64,000 nucleotides of DNA from Crocodylus rhombifer (taxonomy: Eukaryota > Chordata > Crocodylia > Crocodylidae): assembly GCA_038503035.1 (NCBI GenBank), contig JAVSML010025538.1:722832-786831 (forward strand), written 5' to 3'. Below the pieces are notes generated by a model, which was not told the DNA's origin, did no database searches, and saw only the letters and a program-made list of their open reading frames with translations. Position numbers and translations under genes: made by a program. This document shows positions 31,816 through 43,620 of this stretch, piece by piece (the stretch's first letter is position 1; every line of letters begins with the position of its first letter).

Positions 31816-31861
31816 ATAACACATCCATCAAGGGTTAACTAAAAGTGAAATCTCCTCTTTT

Positions 31862-34800
31862 TAAAACACTCTATGAGCCATGAATGTCTTTTCTGTTACG
31901 GATACAGACCCTGTCTGCATGCTTATGGTGCGATAGATGCAATGTCTGTACTTAGCCTTATTCATTTATGTAACTCATGGGACTTATACAGGGGTGTGAC
32001 TTCAGTAAATGTACTAAGTATTTTACCTATCTGTACAAATTTATGAAAACATGTTTTTGTTTAAGCAGCAAATAAATTTGTGCATATAACAACAACATTA
32101 TGGTCTTAGGCACGCATCAGAAAATCTCAGATGTTTTCTATTGCTTACTGGCTTACTGCAAATGCTGAAAAAATGGGTTTATTATCAGGTGAGACACCAC
32201 TGCCATTAGTATGAGCCCACCTAGTGGTATTCCTGGACTCATTTCTTAACAAGATGATTGTTAAAAGATGAATTATGAATGATACTTGGCTGGCAACATC
32301 AGGGATATGACCATAAACTGCTTGCTCAGTCAAAACTCATAGATGTTAAAAAAGCCTAAGTTACATAAAGTGCAAATATATATCACAGCACATTGGACAT
32401 ACCAGCCACCCTTTCAAGGCACATAACTAGTCCTAGAAAACTTGCATTTGTCTATTCAGTGCTTATGCAAGTATTGTGCATTTTAGAAGGTAGATGAAAA
32501 GGTTCCTGGCAAAAAGTATTTACCTATAAATGTTTAGAGGAAGGTAGTTAACACTGTAAGTCTGAAGGCAAGGTATAGATGCACTTTACAGATTATGTGC
32601 ATCACAGATTCTCTTTGCAGCTCTGATTCAGTTAGTCTATAAGGTGCATCTCTATCCTGCCTTCTGTCTATTCATATTATAATTCTCAATTTCAAGCATG
32701 TATATTTCAGCGTTTATTTGAATTAACAATTTTAGGCATTGTGTTGGGGCTCTGCCATTTAAAGCTGCAGGATGTAAATGAAAGCAGTTTATATAATAAA
32801 TAATACATAGAAAAAGTACTGAAAAAAATCAAAACAGTTTCAACAGAAAATGTTCAAAGTAAATTTGCTTTTGTCAAAAGGCTTTAGGTATATAGTCTGA
32901 GACTCCAGAGCATGGGAACTACTGTCACAGAACTTCTGTGCAATGGGGCTCACTAGAGCCTCTCATTGAGTTGTTTGCTATTGCAGGTTTTCCACCCCAA
33001 TTAGCATCCTGATTTTTGCCTGTTTTTGCAGAACTTGGACTTTTCTCATCACATCGTTCCTGTTGTCTACTGGTGTGAAATGCCCTTCAGTTTAGAGTGA
33101 TCACTTAAGCACTTAATGTGGTACACAGGGCCTTCTGCAACTAGAATTAATTTCACCCTGTAAGTACAGTTTGTTTTTCAAATGCCATACACACACGCAA
33201 TCTCATTGCAAAATTAGGTTTGAGTTATATAAGCCATGGTTGCTACTGCAAGGCTTATGAGAAAAGATTTGTGCATGAGACAAACAAGCACACAGTCTTA
33301 ACAGGCTCCTCCATAGATTTTAAGTAGTAAATTAAAGCAATTTATTCTTTTAAAATTAAAAATGAGTTCTATGTTCTGGAACTGTAGAAAGCTAGTCTTA
33401 AAACTACAAATAAAATTATATTTTATAAGTAAAATAAAAAGTATTTCAGGCAAGACCTCTGTTCAGATATGAGCATTGCATGACCTGATAGCATCATAAA
33501 ACCAATCTAAAATGAACTACTCATCTCTTAACCAAAATAATATCACTGGACACTGAGAAATTCAGGGAAAGAAGGGGGAATACACACACACACACAAAGC
33601 CCTGATCCTAAGGCCTTGCTACTTAGCCACCACTAGCCCTTCTCCTATAGTGGTAGATGCTCCTCTTGCTATTTCAGAAACTGGTTTGAATTGTACATGA
33701 TATAGGCCTGGGTCATTCCTCCACAGCAGTTATACATTGCAGAGTTCTCAGGTGCAGTATGTAGCCTTCATGTTTTATTCATTTACCAGAAAGAAGTATA
33801 GTAAATGAAGTAACCAACACAGAGTAGAAGCGGCAAGAAACACTTCTCCACAGCAATTTAAGATTTAATATTGAGCCACACTTGAGAGCTCTTTAAAAAA
33901 AAAAAGAAAAGAAAAAAGGAGCATATTATATTCTTAACTGAATTAACCAGTGTAGTGAAAAGAAAAATATACAGTTCTAGGGCAGCAAATCAGGCAGCCT
34001 GTTATTAGCATTGACAGGCTCACAAAAAAACTCCAGCTTCTATAGCATGTACTAATACAGCTGCCAGAACAAACTGCTAGAGATCAAAATGGCGCTGGAA
34101 AACCCCCCCCTATAGAGCTGAGAGCCTGAGACCAGCAGTTGGCATCCAGTAAGCACACAGGAAACTCTGAGCGGAACGCAACAATTCACAGGATTGTTTT
34201 CCTTAACTTACGTAATAAGTTATTTTTATTGTAAAGCAAAAACTATATTAAAGCAGCTTAGGAGCACAATGTTTTGTACTTCATATACATGCTTTTGGTA
34301 CACAGACAGAAGAAAATAGCTTGTTAGTATGGTCTATAAACAAATATTCCACCTACAGCGAGCTCAACATGATGGAATGGATAAGAGACTATATACTATA
34401 GGGCCTTTTCTAAATGGTCTTTTACAGCAGAAGCCAAAATAGAGACCCCGCACTTCCATGATGCTTTCTTCTTTCATCAGCAAAAAGGAGCCTGGAGACA
34501 CAAATCTATATTAAGGAGTGAGGTAAATTATTCACTTGACGCACTGGAAAAAAAATCACTCAGTGGAACCACTGGAGGATTCACCTTGCCAACTGTGAAG
34601 TGGCCAAGTAGTTTCTGCCAGGCCATTTCCCAGCAACATGGAAGAAAACTGTCAGGGCCTACAGAAACTTTCTCCCCTTAACGCCATAACAGCAATTTGA
34701 AATTCTGGCTTTTTTCTGAGCCAGAAGGTCAGACCAAAGCATTTAAAATTTGGCAAAATTCAGAGCAGATTCAAGACCCACTTACCCACAGCTTACTGAT

Positions 34801-35470
34801 GTATGACTGCTAAGTTTGTGTACCTGAAGTGAGTCACAGTTAAGGTATAGTTTTCCCTAATGTTTATCTGCAGCATGGCTCAGACTAGAACATATTAGAC
34901 TCAGAAAATTAAAAAAAAAAAAGTATAGTTACCACACTTAGAATGTTTCATATTAAAAGTGATGGTATATCATATTCATGGTTTAATGCATCAGAGGTGG
35001 CTCATAAACCCCCACAAAAGTAGTTACTTTCAATTTGTCTTTGGTTTTATGAAGTAACAACAACCTAAAGGCATTACCCAGATATCAACTGTGACCTCAT
35101 ACAGATGAACGATGCTATTTTTGGCTTCTGCTATTCCAACACGTGGCCCACTACAATTGACATGCGCATCTCAGATAAGCTCATGCTACTGATCTGTAAC
35201 AGTCCCTTCCTAGAGAAGTGAGGAGGGGCTTAAATAGGGGGAAAAAACCAAAACTGTTCATTTTAAGACAAATCTAATCCTCAGATGGGTAGACATGGAA
35301 ATATCCTACCTGGATAGCCAGATAGAGAGATTTCCTTAGAAAAGTCAAACAGAGGGTGGCATGAGCTGTGAGGAAATGAGCAGATAAGCACAGGCTCAAT
35401 GTTGCCCCTTCCTGGATGATACCCTACTCCCACTATCTGACTTCCCTGCAAGAAGGTAAGCTCTGTATAG
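31862..35470. other. Non-coding, nothing firm
   Basis: AT-rich anonymous DNA. 'cagttagtctataaggtgca' at about 32631-32650 matches a motif common in reptilian interspersed repeats, but no element body is definable. A short (CA)n lies near 33584. Confidence 0.5.
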
Positions 35471-35471
35471 T

Positions 35472-35552
35472 TTTTTAAATGTGTGCCATTCACTCCACAA
35501 AAGTTATGGAAGGGTGCCTCAAGTCCAAAAAGGTGGAGAACCACTGTCCTAG
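35472..35552 (-). mobile_element. Terminal fragment of a hAT-like element
   Basis: Read on the - strand it starts 'aggacagtggttctccacct' and continues 'ttttggacttgaggcaccct', the typical CAGTGGTTCTCAACCTTTTT end of vertebrate hAT non-autonomous families. A similar end on the + strand is at 37350. The other terminus was not found. Confidence 0.5.
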
Positions 35553-37194
35553 AATAAGATTGGGAATGCCTAATATGGGAAACTACACGTGAGTTGTGCA
35601 ACCCAACTGCAAACCACAGCTCAACTCTACTGTGATCTGCACTGTGTGGACACCTCTTGGGAAGGGGAATGGCCAGAGAGAGCAAGGGAAATCTCATAGG
35701 TCATCCAACCTTTCCCTTTTATGTGTTAGCATTAAACTGGCTTCCCTGGAACTGTTGCACTGGTGTGTTACGAGAGGGGTGGGTAATGACAGAACACCTG
35801 CCCAGCACTCAGGTGAAGTTTGCCAGACAGGCCATGGATTTAGTCCTATCCAAATGCTTATTGCTGATTTATGGTGGGTGTGTTGGCAGTAAAAGCTCAA
35901 ATACCTACCTACCTTGCATTACATAGTGACAATTTTATTTGAGGTAAAGGGGAAGAAGTGTAGGAAGAGCAACTATGATCTCCAAAATATGAAATTCCTC
36001 AAGAGCCATTTGGAATATTACACATCCATAGCAGAGAGGGGGCAGACTTCAGAAGTAAAACAGTATTCTGTGAAAACCTATACATTTGGGAGTCATTTAC
36101 ATCAATGGTGTAGAAGGCTAAGCAAATCTAAATGGAAGTATTTCATATCTACTTTTCATTTTCTTTGCATAAATGACTGCATAAGTGAGGCAACAGCAAT
36201 TCAGACCTTGGAATCTGTTTACCTTCATGAAAAAAAATAGCTATGGTATACTAATGCAAACAGGAACATCAGATTTCCACAGGACAACTGAAAATTGTTA
36301 TGGTGAAGGGGTAAAAACACTTGAGGAATAAGAAGGGGCTGGCTTGAGAATACTTTTTTATTATTATTAGCATTGCATGTTAGCTATATAGGCAATGTAA
36401 GCCTTGTACTTCAAGGAAAAACCACACTGACCTTTTGCAGAAACAAAAGGCATATATATATATATAAAAAACACCTCCATCTCCCCCTTTGCATACAAAT
36501 TCATTTTCTAGTCATGTTGGAATGGGGCTTGGAAGAAAGCCAAATATCTGTGGCGCATACTGTCTCTCATTACCTATGCCCCCAGCAATAGGGAAAGTGA
36601 AATATTGCTAATTTTTTGCTCCCTGACCATCATTCCTTTTGCCTTTCTGCTGACTGCTGAAGTGGTTTTAAAGCCTCGCTACTCATCTAGAGTATATACT
36701 ATACTATCATTTTTGAAGAGTATATGTCAGCTGCAGAAAGAAAGGTGGACCTTCAGAAGTTCAAGATATTCAGGAGAGAGGAAGAGAAAAGACTTACTAC
36801 TAGTGAGGGAAAAACTTTAGATAAAGCAATAGATAAATGTTATTCAATTAATGTACCAAGGCGCCATTAATTCTATTTACCACACACCTATGGCACAGGG
36901 CACAAAATAAAATGTAGTATAATTAATGTCTACTAAAGGAAGTCAAACAAAATTTAACAAATGATATTAAAAAAGAAAAAAAAAGGTGTTTATTTTTTGT
37001 TTTCTTAAATTAAGTTGAATGTTTACAAACAAGCTGCTGTTACTTGAGCTCAATTATGGAGGAACCAACGATAAGCTCATGGCACCCTGATTGAGCATCA
37101 ATAAGCAAGCTGAACTGTAAGCATTCTAATTCAATGGGCACTAACAGAGGATACTTTGTAAGTCATATGGATAAGAACTGTGCATCCCTGAAAG
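35553..37194. other. Non-coding, nothing firm
   Basis: No gene is recognised. The segment 37016-37130 (for example 'tgtttacaaacaagctgctg', 'caattatggaggaaccaacg') has the texture of a conserved regulatory element (forkhead- and homeodomain-like cores), which only an alignment could confirm. Confidence 0.45.
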
Positions 37195-37345
37195 GCAGCA
37201 TGTTCTAAGGGGTACAGGACTGGACTGAATTGTAGGTAAGTTGAATTCTGTTTCTGGCAAATGACATGATTTATGAAAATGGGTAAATCACTTCACCCCA
37301 CTTGGGCCCATGCCCCCTACCAGTCTCTCAATCTGTCTGACCCAT
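37195..37345 (+). repeat. MIR SINE (decayed)
   Basis: The order 'gcatgttctaaggggtacag', 'gactggactgaattgtagg', 'gaattctgtttctggcaa', 'gggtaaatcacttcaccc' and 'tctctcaatctgtctgaccc' follows the MIR consensus: tRNA-related head with 'agtggtta..cacaggactgg', 'ttctgttcccagctctgcc', 'gggcaagtcacttaacc' and 'cctcagtttccc'. Divergence is high but collinear along about 150 bp. Confidence 0.65.
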
Positions 37346-37349
37346 TTAG

Positions 37350-37410
37350 ATCAGTGATTCTCAGCTATTTTTGACTCAAGGGGTGCCTGTAGATATGCAG
37401 GGAAGGTGCA
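37350..37410 (+). mobile_element. Terminal fragment of a hAT-like element
   Basis: 'agatcagtgattctcagcta' followed by 'tttttgactcaaggggtgcc' is the same end type as at 35472-35552 in the opposite orientation. It may be the left end of the foldback element that follows. Confidence 0.5.
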
Positions 37411-37415
37411 CCAAC

Positions 37416-37690
37416 ATGCTCTAATTATAGCACATCAGAGCAGGCCAGTTAAAGGAGGCTCCTGGAATGTGCCAATTAGTGCAGTCCAACAACCTCGGTG
37501 TCTTGTGTATCAGCATCCCCATGCTTCAAAACGGCGGCAAGGGGGCACTATAACTAAAGCTTGTCTGACAAGCTTTAGTTAAAGCAACCCCACCCTCATT
37601 TTGAAGTGTAGGGACACTGATACACAAGATGCTGTGGGTGCTTTAATTAAAGTGACTCTTGAAGCTGCTGTAATTAAAGCACTCCCCACC
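37416..37690. mobile_element. MITE-like foldback element
   Basis: The core inverted repeat pairs 37501-37565 with 37567-37629 around a single-base centre. Both arms carry 'cttgtgtatcag', a 'cttcaaaa' box and 'taactaaagcttgtc', with moderate mismatches. The pairing extends outward with weaker matches to 'gctctaattatagcac' (left) and 'gctgtaattaaagcac' (right), giving an element of about 275 bp. No coding sequence. Confidence 0.7.
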
Positions 37691-38265
37691 CCCAACTTAA
37701 GCATGTGTAAAGATGCCCAAGGAATCCATAAGACAATACTAGCTCTTAGCTTTCACTTTTTCTTGACTACAGTAAATTAATAGAACAATTCTCCCATTGA
37801 AAAGAACTTAAAGATGAAAGGGGCAGAACATTTTTTTAAACTATGAATTCATAATGGAAATCTCTAAAGTTTTTAAAATCATTTGGAATCATGTGTTGGT
37901 ATTTGTATACCTAACAGTGCTAATATTATGCAGTACACTTAAAAAATATCTCACAGATCCTTGGACAGGAATCATTGATTTTAGATGGTAGGATTTTGAG
38001 GGCAGAGTCTGTCTCTTACTCAGTGTTGTTTATTGGAGCGTCCAATATGCAAAGAAGCTTCAAACTCTCCTGATGTCTTTATATCTTAAAAGCAACATAA
38101 ATAGTGACTTCTTCCAGAGCATGGAACATGAATATGGATCATGCATATTCAACTGTAAAGTGGTTTGGTTCCAAATTTATTTTTCATGTCATTTCTCAGT
38201 AAATATGCATTGGGTGACCCTTAACTATGGAGCATACTTAAGCTTATGATACTTATTTCTAGATA
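37691..38265. other. Non-coding, nothing recognised
   Basis: No supportable feature. Confidence 0.5.
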
Positions 38266-38267
38266 CT

Positions 38268-39645
38268 ACTTGCTACAACAACTTGCCTTGGAACCCAAGA
38301 GGAGAAGCAATTCTAGACCTTATCCTGAGTAGCACACAGGACCCAGTTCAAGAGGTATCTGTTGGTGAATCGCTCTGTAATGGCAACAATAACACAATCA
38401 CATTCAACATTTCAGTGGGAGGGAGTAAGCCAAAAAAAAATCCACCATGCCAATATACAGCTTTAGGAAGGGGAAATATACAAAAAGGAGGAAGTTAGAA
38501 AGAAGTTAAAAGGAGCAATCAATAATGTAGAACGCCTGCAGGAAACTTAGAAGCTCTTTTTAAAATAATGGCATTTTTAAATATGGAATAGAGGATCAGG
38601 AAAAGTATAGACCACAAATCAAAATGGGTACCAACTGTTCAGTAAAAACTGGTTTAAAAGCATAGCTAAGGAGGTGTTTCAAGGCAATACAATCAATCAA
38701 TTAATCAATAAATAAATAAAACATCCATAAATAATGAAAGGTAGGCCCAAATGAGGAAAACAGGAAAACTCACAAATCCTGGCATGTCAAATGTAAAACC
38801 AAAATAAAGCAGGCTAAAAACTAATTTGAGGAGTATCTAGCAAAAGATGTTCAAATTAATAATAAATATCTTTTAAAATACATCACAAGCTAGAAACCAA
38901 TGAGAAAATCTATGGGAGCCTTAGATGACCATGGTGTTGGAGGTGCACACAGGGATGATAAGGCCATAATGTAGAAGCTACAGGAGTTCTTTGCATTGGT
39001 TTTTACCTCAGAAGATACTGGAGGAATTCCCAGGCCATTCCTTCTTAGCAGGTAGGTCTGAAGAGGTGGACAACATTACAGTGACAAACTAGTAAGTTTT
39101 ACAACAAATTGATAAATACTAGGAGAAACTGACAAGACTACAACTCCTTCTTTTGGGAAGAAGAAGGAGATCTGATAAAGGTGTATAAAATCATGAAGGA
39201 GGTGGACAAAGTGAACTGTTATTCATCAAGTCCCAGAATACTAGAACTAGGTGGCACCCACTAAAATCAGTAGGAGACAGGTTTAAAATTAACATGAGAA
39301 AGTACTTTTTTAGGCAACATGTAGTTAACTGGTGGAATTCATTGTCACAGGAAGTGGTCAAGGCAGATAGCATACCCAAGTTCAAAAACGGACTAGAGAA
39401 GTTCATGAACTATGAAACTATTAGTAGCTGTTGAACAAAACAGCTGGAGATGTTTCTTCTGGCATCTCTAATCCAATGAATGGTGGATCCCAAGGAAGGT
39501 AATGAATAGGGGATAGATCACTAGATATATCCAGTTCAATACTCTCCCTTTAAAGCATCCACTTGTGCCATTGAAGAGAGGATACTAGGTTACATGGACC
39601 ATTGGTCTGAGACAGTACTGCTTCTTATATTCTTCTGTTCAACAG
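38268..39645 (+). mobile_element. Ancient L3/CR1-like LINE, heavily decayed
   Basis: A frame at 38283-38498 gives 'NPRGEAILDLILSSTQDPVQ' and 'VSVGESL', the endonuclease-end box of L3/CR1 LINEs (family pattern R-G-E-x-L-D-L-x-L-T). Further on, '39180-39300' encodes 'VYKIMKEVDKVN' and 'TGLKLT', the C-terminal pattern of L3. The 3' end 'ggttacatggaccattggtc' and 'cagtactgcttcttatattc' matches the L3 terminus. Between them the RT is eroded and partly deleted. An (AATA)n/(AATC)n run near 38690-38720 interrupts it. This is a far older family than the other CR1 copies here. Confidence 0.75.
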
Positions 39646-40813
39646 GTTCCACCAAAAGCTTAAAAATGACTCTAGTATTTAAGGTATGTCCCATATTCCA
39701 AATAAGTTCTCAATACAAAAACGCTGAACATGAGTTTATTTGACCTGTAAACATATATTTGGTTTGTTAGTATTCTCTTTTGTGTATTATTTTAATAAAC
39801 AGCGAAAACCCAATTACTTTTTTTGGAAAGGTAGAGAAGAACAACCTGTAAAATATTATATTACTTTAAAATTTAATGCACAATAATTTATCAGCAGGGC
39901 AAAAAATTTAAATTCTAAAAAGTTACAAGTAGCTATTTTTTAATAAAAAAAACTGTTAATGCTCTAAGTAAATACTGAAGGGTTTTTTTGTTCTACAAAA
40001 TCATTAGCTAAAGGAAAGAGTGCTGCATACAGAGGAAGTAGAATTAACATTTGTTGACATTTTAGTGCTTTTAGTTTTTATGTAAACTAGAAGCAATTAA
40101 ATTATGTTTAAGACATTTTTGCTTTAAGTAGTTGCCATTTACATTCCTAGAAATAGTAATCCAACTATTTTATTGCATTGTCGGGAGCCCTGTAGCAACA
40201 GACCAAATATTAAGCAACAGCTTTGCTTGCCATCTCCAGAGCTGGAAACCAAAGATTTGAATCAATTTAATTACATCAGTGTTTTCCAGCCACCATACAA
40301 AACTGCATTGTTCTTGAGCTTAAAGGGTCTATTTCTACCTCCCCCCAACAACAATTTCTAAACAAACCTATAAATCCTTGTTCTGTAGCACATGAATTAT
40401 CGGTAACTTCAGAATAAATGAAGACAAAAATGGTTGAATATTTAAACGTGTAGCAACTCCATCCTATGATAGATCATTTCAGACCAAAATTCATTTTTTC
40501 TTTGATATCTACTACTGCTATAAACTTCCAGTTTATCATATAACATTACAATTTATGGTATAACCAGCTTGTGTACTGACTATAAACCCTTTGTCAATGC
40601 CACTGTAAAGACTTTATAGTCCATAAATAATAGAAGAGTGATAGTATCTATCCTTCTTATTTTGCCTAGCACATCCAGTATATACATCTCTAAACCTGTC
40701 AAAGGAGTTGCTTGTTTTACATACAGTGTAGGATACCATAAAAATAAAACTGAAAGCATGTCTTTGCATCTATCCCCCTAACATGTTGCAGCCAAAAAAC
40801 AGTAATTAGGCCT
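39646..40813. other. Non-coding, nothing recognised
   Basis: AT-rich DNA with no supportable feature. Confidence 0.5.
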
Positions 40814-40823
40814 TATTTATTAC

Positions 40824-41850
40824 GGCTTTGTGGAACCTTGGGTGGTGATTCAATTAGGAGGAGATTTGGCCTGATTTGGTGGCTAAAACTCTGAATCCAA
40901 ACTGAATCGGGACCAATTTAAAGGTCCGAATCGATTCAAAGCTCTCCAAATTCTCAAAAAAGATTCAGAGAGCTTTGATGATTTGGGCAGTCTCCAGTGG
41001 CTGCAGCAGGGAGCTGCAGTCGACTCTGAGCTGGTAAGTACTAGGGGCAGGGGAGAAGAGACTGGGAGAGGGGAGAGAGGACCATGGGGGAAACCCTGCC
41101 AGCCCCGTGACCTCCCCCCGCCTACTCACCCAGTCCCCCACATGGTTGCCCCTGCTCGCCCCAGCTCGGTACTTTAAAAAAAAAGCCCCAGTGCTCATCG
41201 GGTGCTGCCAGATAGGGGGGAAATCCTTTCTGCCCTCCACTGTCCCACACTGCATGGCATGAGACTCCCAACCCCCCACCAGCTCCCCTGGCCCTCCAAT
41301 GGCTGCCCCACCTGGGCCAGCTCTGGTCCTTTAAGAGAAAAACAAAACAAAAACAAGAAAAGTCCTGGGACTCACCACTCCTGAAGCAGCCTCAGGGCTT
41401 GGTGGGCTCATGCAGAGATCTACATGTGGCATAAGGCAATGGGGTGGGGGCAGCAGAGATAATCCCCCACCAGCAGGAACAGTGAGTTTGAGTGGTTTTT
41501 TTTTTTTTTTCCTTAAAGGGCCAAGGCTGGCCCAGGCAGGGCAACTGTTGGGGAGCTGGGGGAGCAGAGCGGATTGGGGGGCTCAAGGCAGAGGCTCCCC
41601 ATAAAGCATGGGGCAGTGGAAGGCAGCAGGGATTGCCCCCCACCCAGCAGCACCCTGTGCATTGGGTTGTTTTTTTTAAACAAATCCTGGGAGCTGGGGC
41701 GGGCGGTGAATGGGCCTGGCTTTGCTGACTTGGAGATTCAGCTGAATCAAATTAAGACAGTGAGTCGAATAACCGAACTGAATCACTGTCCCCAAATTGG
41801 CCAAATCTGAATCCAAAGTGAATACTAGCCACTTTGCAAAGGCCTATTAT
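40824..41850. mobile_element. One-kilobase foldback DNA element
   Basis: The left half (40824-41335) and right half (about 41505-41850) are imperfect inverted copies over most of their length. End region 'gagatttggcctgatttgg' pairs with 'ccaaattggccaaatct'. 'ggtactttaaaaaaaaa' pairs with 'tttttttt..aaaca'. 'ctgggccagctctggtcctt' pairs with 'aaagggccaaggctggcc'. The 10-base string 'tatttattac' lies at 40814-40823 and 41849-41858, a candidate target duplication (8 to 10 bp). It carries no transposase. hAT-like non-autonomous origin is likely but not proven. Confidence 0.65.
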
Positions 41851-41858
41851 TTATTACA

Positions 41859-43079
41859 GTTAATCTGTAGCCAGCAGACCAAAACACTGCGTCTCTGAAT
41901 TCCTAAATTATTAATTTTCCCCATATATAATCACCTAGGGAAGAATTCACTCAAAGCTGTGTGGCTTCTATCATCCATTTTCTATTCATCCCCAAGGCTT
42001 GGGGCTCTCTTAGGGTATATACAAACCTTACATTTCAGCCTGTAGAATCACAATTGCTCTTGCTGAAATGATTGTGTACAGATGTTCAATGTACTTCAAC
42101 CGCGTTAAAAATGGCCTATGTGGTAGACAATGTTGTCGTTGATTGGGGTACAACAGTCTGAATAAATACCTGCATGGATTCTCAATTAGAGATTTTTTTC
42201 TCTTATTCAGCAAAAACATATAAGTGCTTGTAAGGGTAGTTGTGTGTAAGTATATGTAACAGAGAGCCTACAGCTCCTGTTACTTGAAAGGCAGGGGAAA
42301 CAGCAATAAACAGCACTCAGGCAGCCTAGTAATGATGACCTGTGAAGGAATAGCCAGCCAAAGTGCTTATTACCATGCAAATTACACAACAATAGTATGA
42401 TAAGACAGAGTCTATTGAAGCAATAGAGGCCCTGTGATGGGAGCCAGGGTAGCAACAACAAGCTGCCCACTGGAATGGGAGACAGACAGCTGGGCAGAGC
42501 TAGCAAGCTGCATGACCAAAAGTGGTAAGGGCTTGAGAGAAATACAAGGCAAGCCTGAGCCAGGGCAGTTGGTCTGGCCTTGCAAGATGCAAGGAAAGGA
42601 GCTCCAGAACAAGGATGCTAAAAGGGGACTGCCTGGCAGACAAGAGATTCCCTGACACTTGCAAACTAATGTTTGCAGGGAAGTGAGGCCCTAGTATGGG
42701 GGAAGAGTGTGGTGGTTCAGCCAGGGAGTGGATGTATAATGTTGGGACCCAGTGTGGGGATAGTTTTCTGTCATAGCCAGAAGGCTTTTGCATTGTGTTA
42801 TGGTTGACACTGACAGACTAGGTGCATGGCTGTAAGGAGGCCATAGTGGGGCCTGAGGGTGCACTGCAGTTAACTTACAGTGGGGTATTTGAGGTGAGCT
42901 CTCCTAGACCAGTAACATTTCACATCAAAAGCTGGTTACATAATTATAATAGTAACTGTGCATGCCCCTCGCTGGTAATTAGGGCATCATCAAGGTCAGA
43001 AGTTTAAAGATTTAAGAGATTTCTAACCTCTAGGTATCCTATGCATGCTCCTACACTTCTAACAGGGGCATTGCCCAGC
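41859..43079. other. Non-coding, nothing recognised
   Basis: No gene is recognised. 'agggtatatacaaaccttac' near 42011 resembles one end of a DNA transposon family but has no partner. Confidence 0.45.
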
Positions 43080-43620
43080 CAGAGTGGTTCATAGAGATCA
43101 GGGCCAGGATGGGGAGTGGGACAGAGCCATGGGCATCTCATCCAGGGAGCAGGAGGGGACCCAGCTCCCTGCTGCTGCACTCACTCCCAGGTAGGGGACC
43201 ATCGGAGAGCAAGTGCCACCTAGATTTTTCCACAGGGTGGGCATGGTTGTTGACTGCTCACTCTGACCATAGGACTCCTCAACCTTTTTCCCACTGGGAG
43301 CTCTGTGCTACCATGGTGAGGTACCTCCTGCCCACCCAGCAGCAGCAGGGGTGGCAGTACAGAGTTTTGTCCCCACTGCTGCCAGGCAAACAAGAGGCAC
43401 CTTGCCATGATGGCACAACTGGTATGGGGCTCCCATGGGGTAGGCAGCAGGGAGGGGAGCTCCAATACTACAATGGTCAACCCACCTCTGCCCCTGACCC
43501 CTCATGGACTTGGCTTGGCTGTTCTTCAGCTGTGCCACTGGGGAAAGGGGTCATGCCGTCATCTTAGGCTCCCCACCCACTGGCAAATTGAGATGGAGCC
43601 CACAAAATTTATTCTTTAAG
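43080..43620. other. GC-rich unclassified segment
   Basis: A GC-rich island in AT-rich surroundings, with CAGCAG/CTGCTG-rich sub-blocks on both sides of 43340-43390 and open frames on both strands (for example 43109-43567, 152 codons). No protein family is recognisable. Composition and symmetry resemble the other GC-rich foldback elements of the window. Confidence 0.35.

Larger units (their letters stand above)
27036..31850 (+). mobile_element. Older CR1 LINE interrupted by a younger CR1
   Basis: In order: putative tandem 5' UTR (27042-27420 and onward), ORF1 (about 28010-28878), then after the nested insertion (28925-31082) the ORF2 endonuclease (31083-31815). It ends after the endonuclease with no RT or 3' tail in the window. 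That is the reverse of the usual 5' truncation and implies a later deletion or rearrangement. Divergence from the other copies is greater, so this is probably the oldest recognisable CR1 with coding sequence on this side of the window. Confidence 0.75.

Noticed and set aside
35281..35697. 138-codon - strand open frame
   Set aside because: It partly overlaps a hAT-like terminus (35472-35552) and has no recognisable domain.
43109..43567. 152-codon open frame
   Set aside because: Composition-driven in a GC-rich patch; no motif, no splice context, and antisense frames are equally open.
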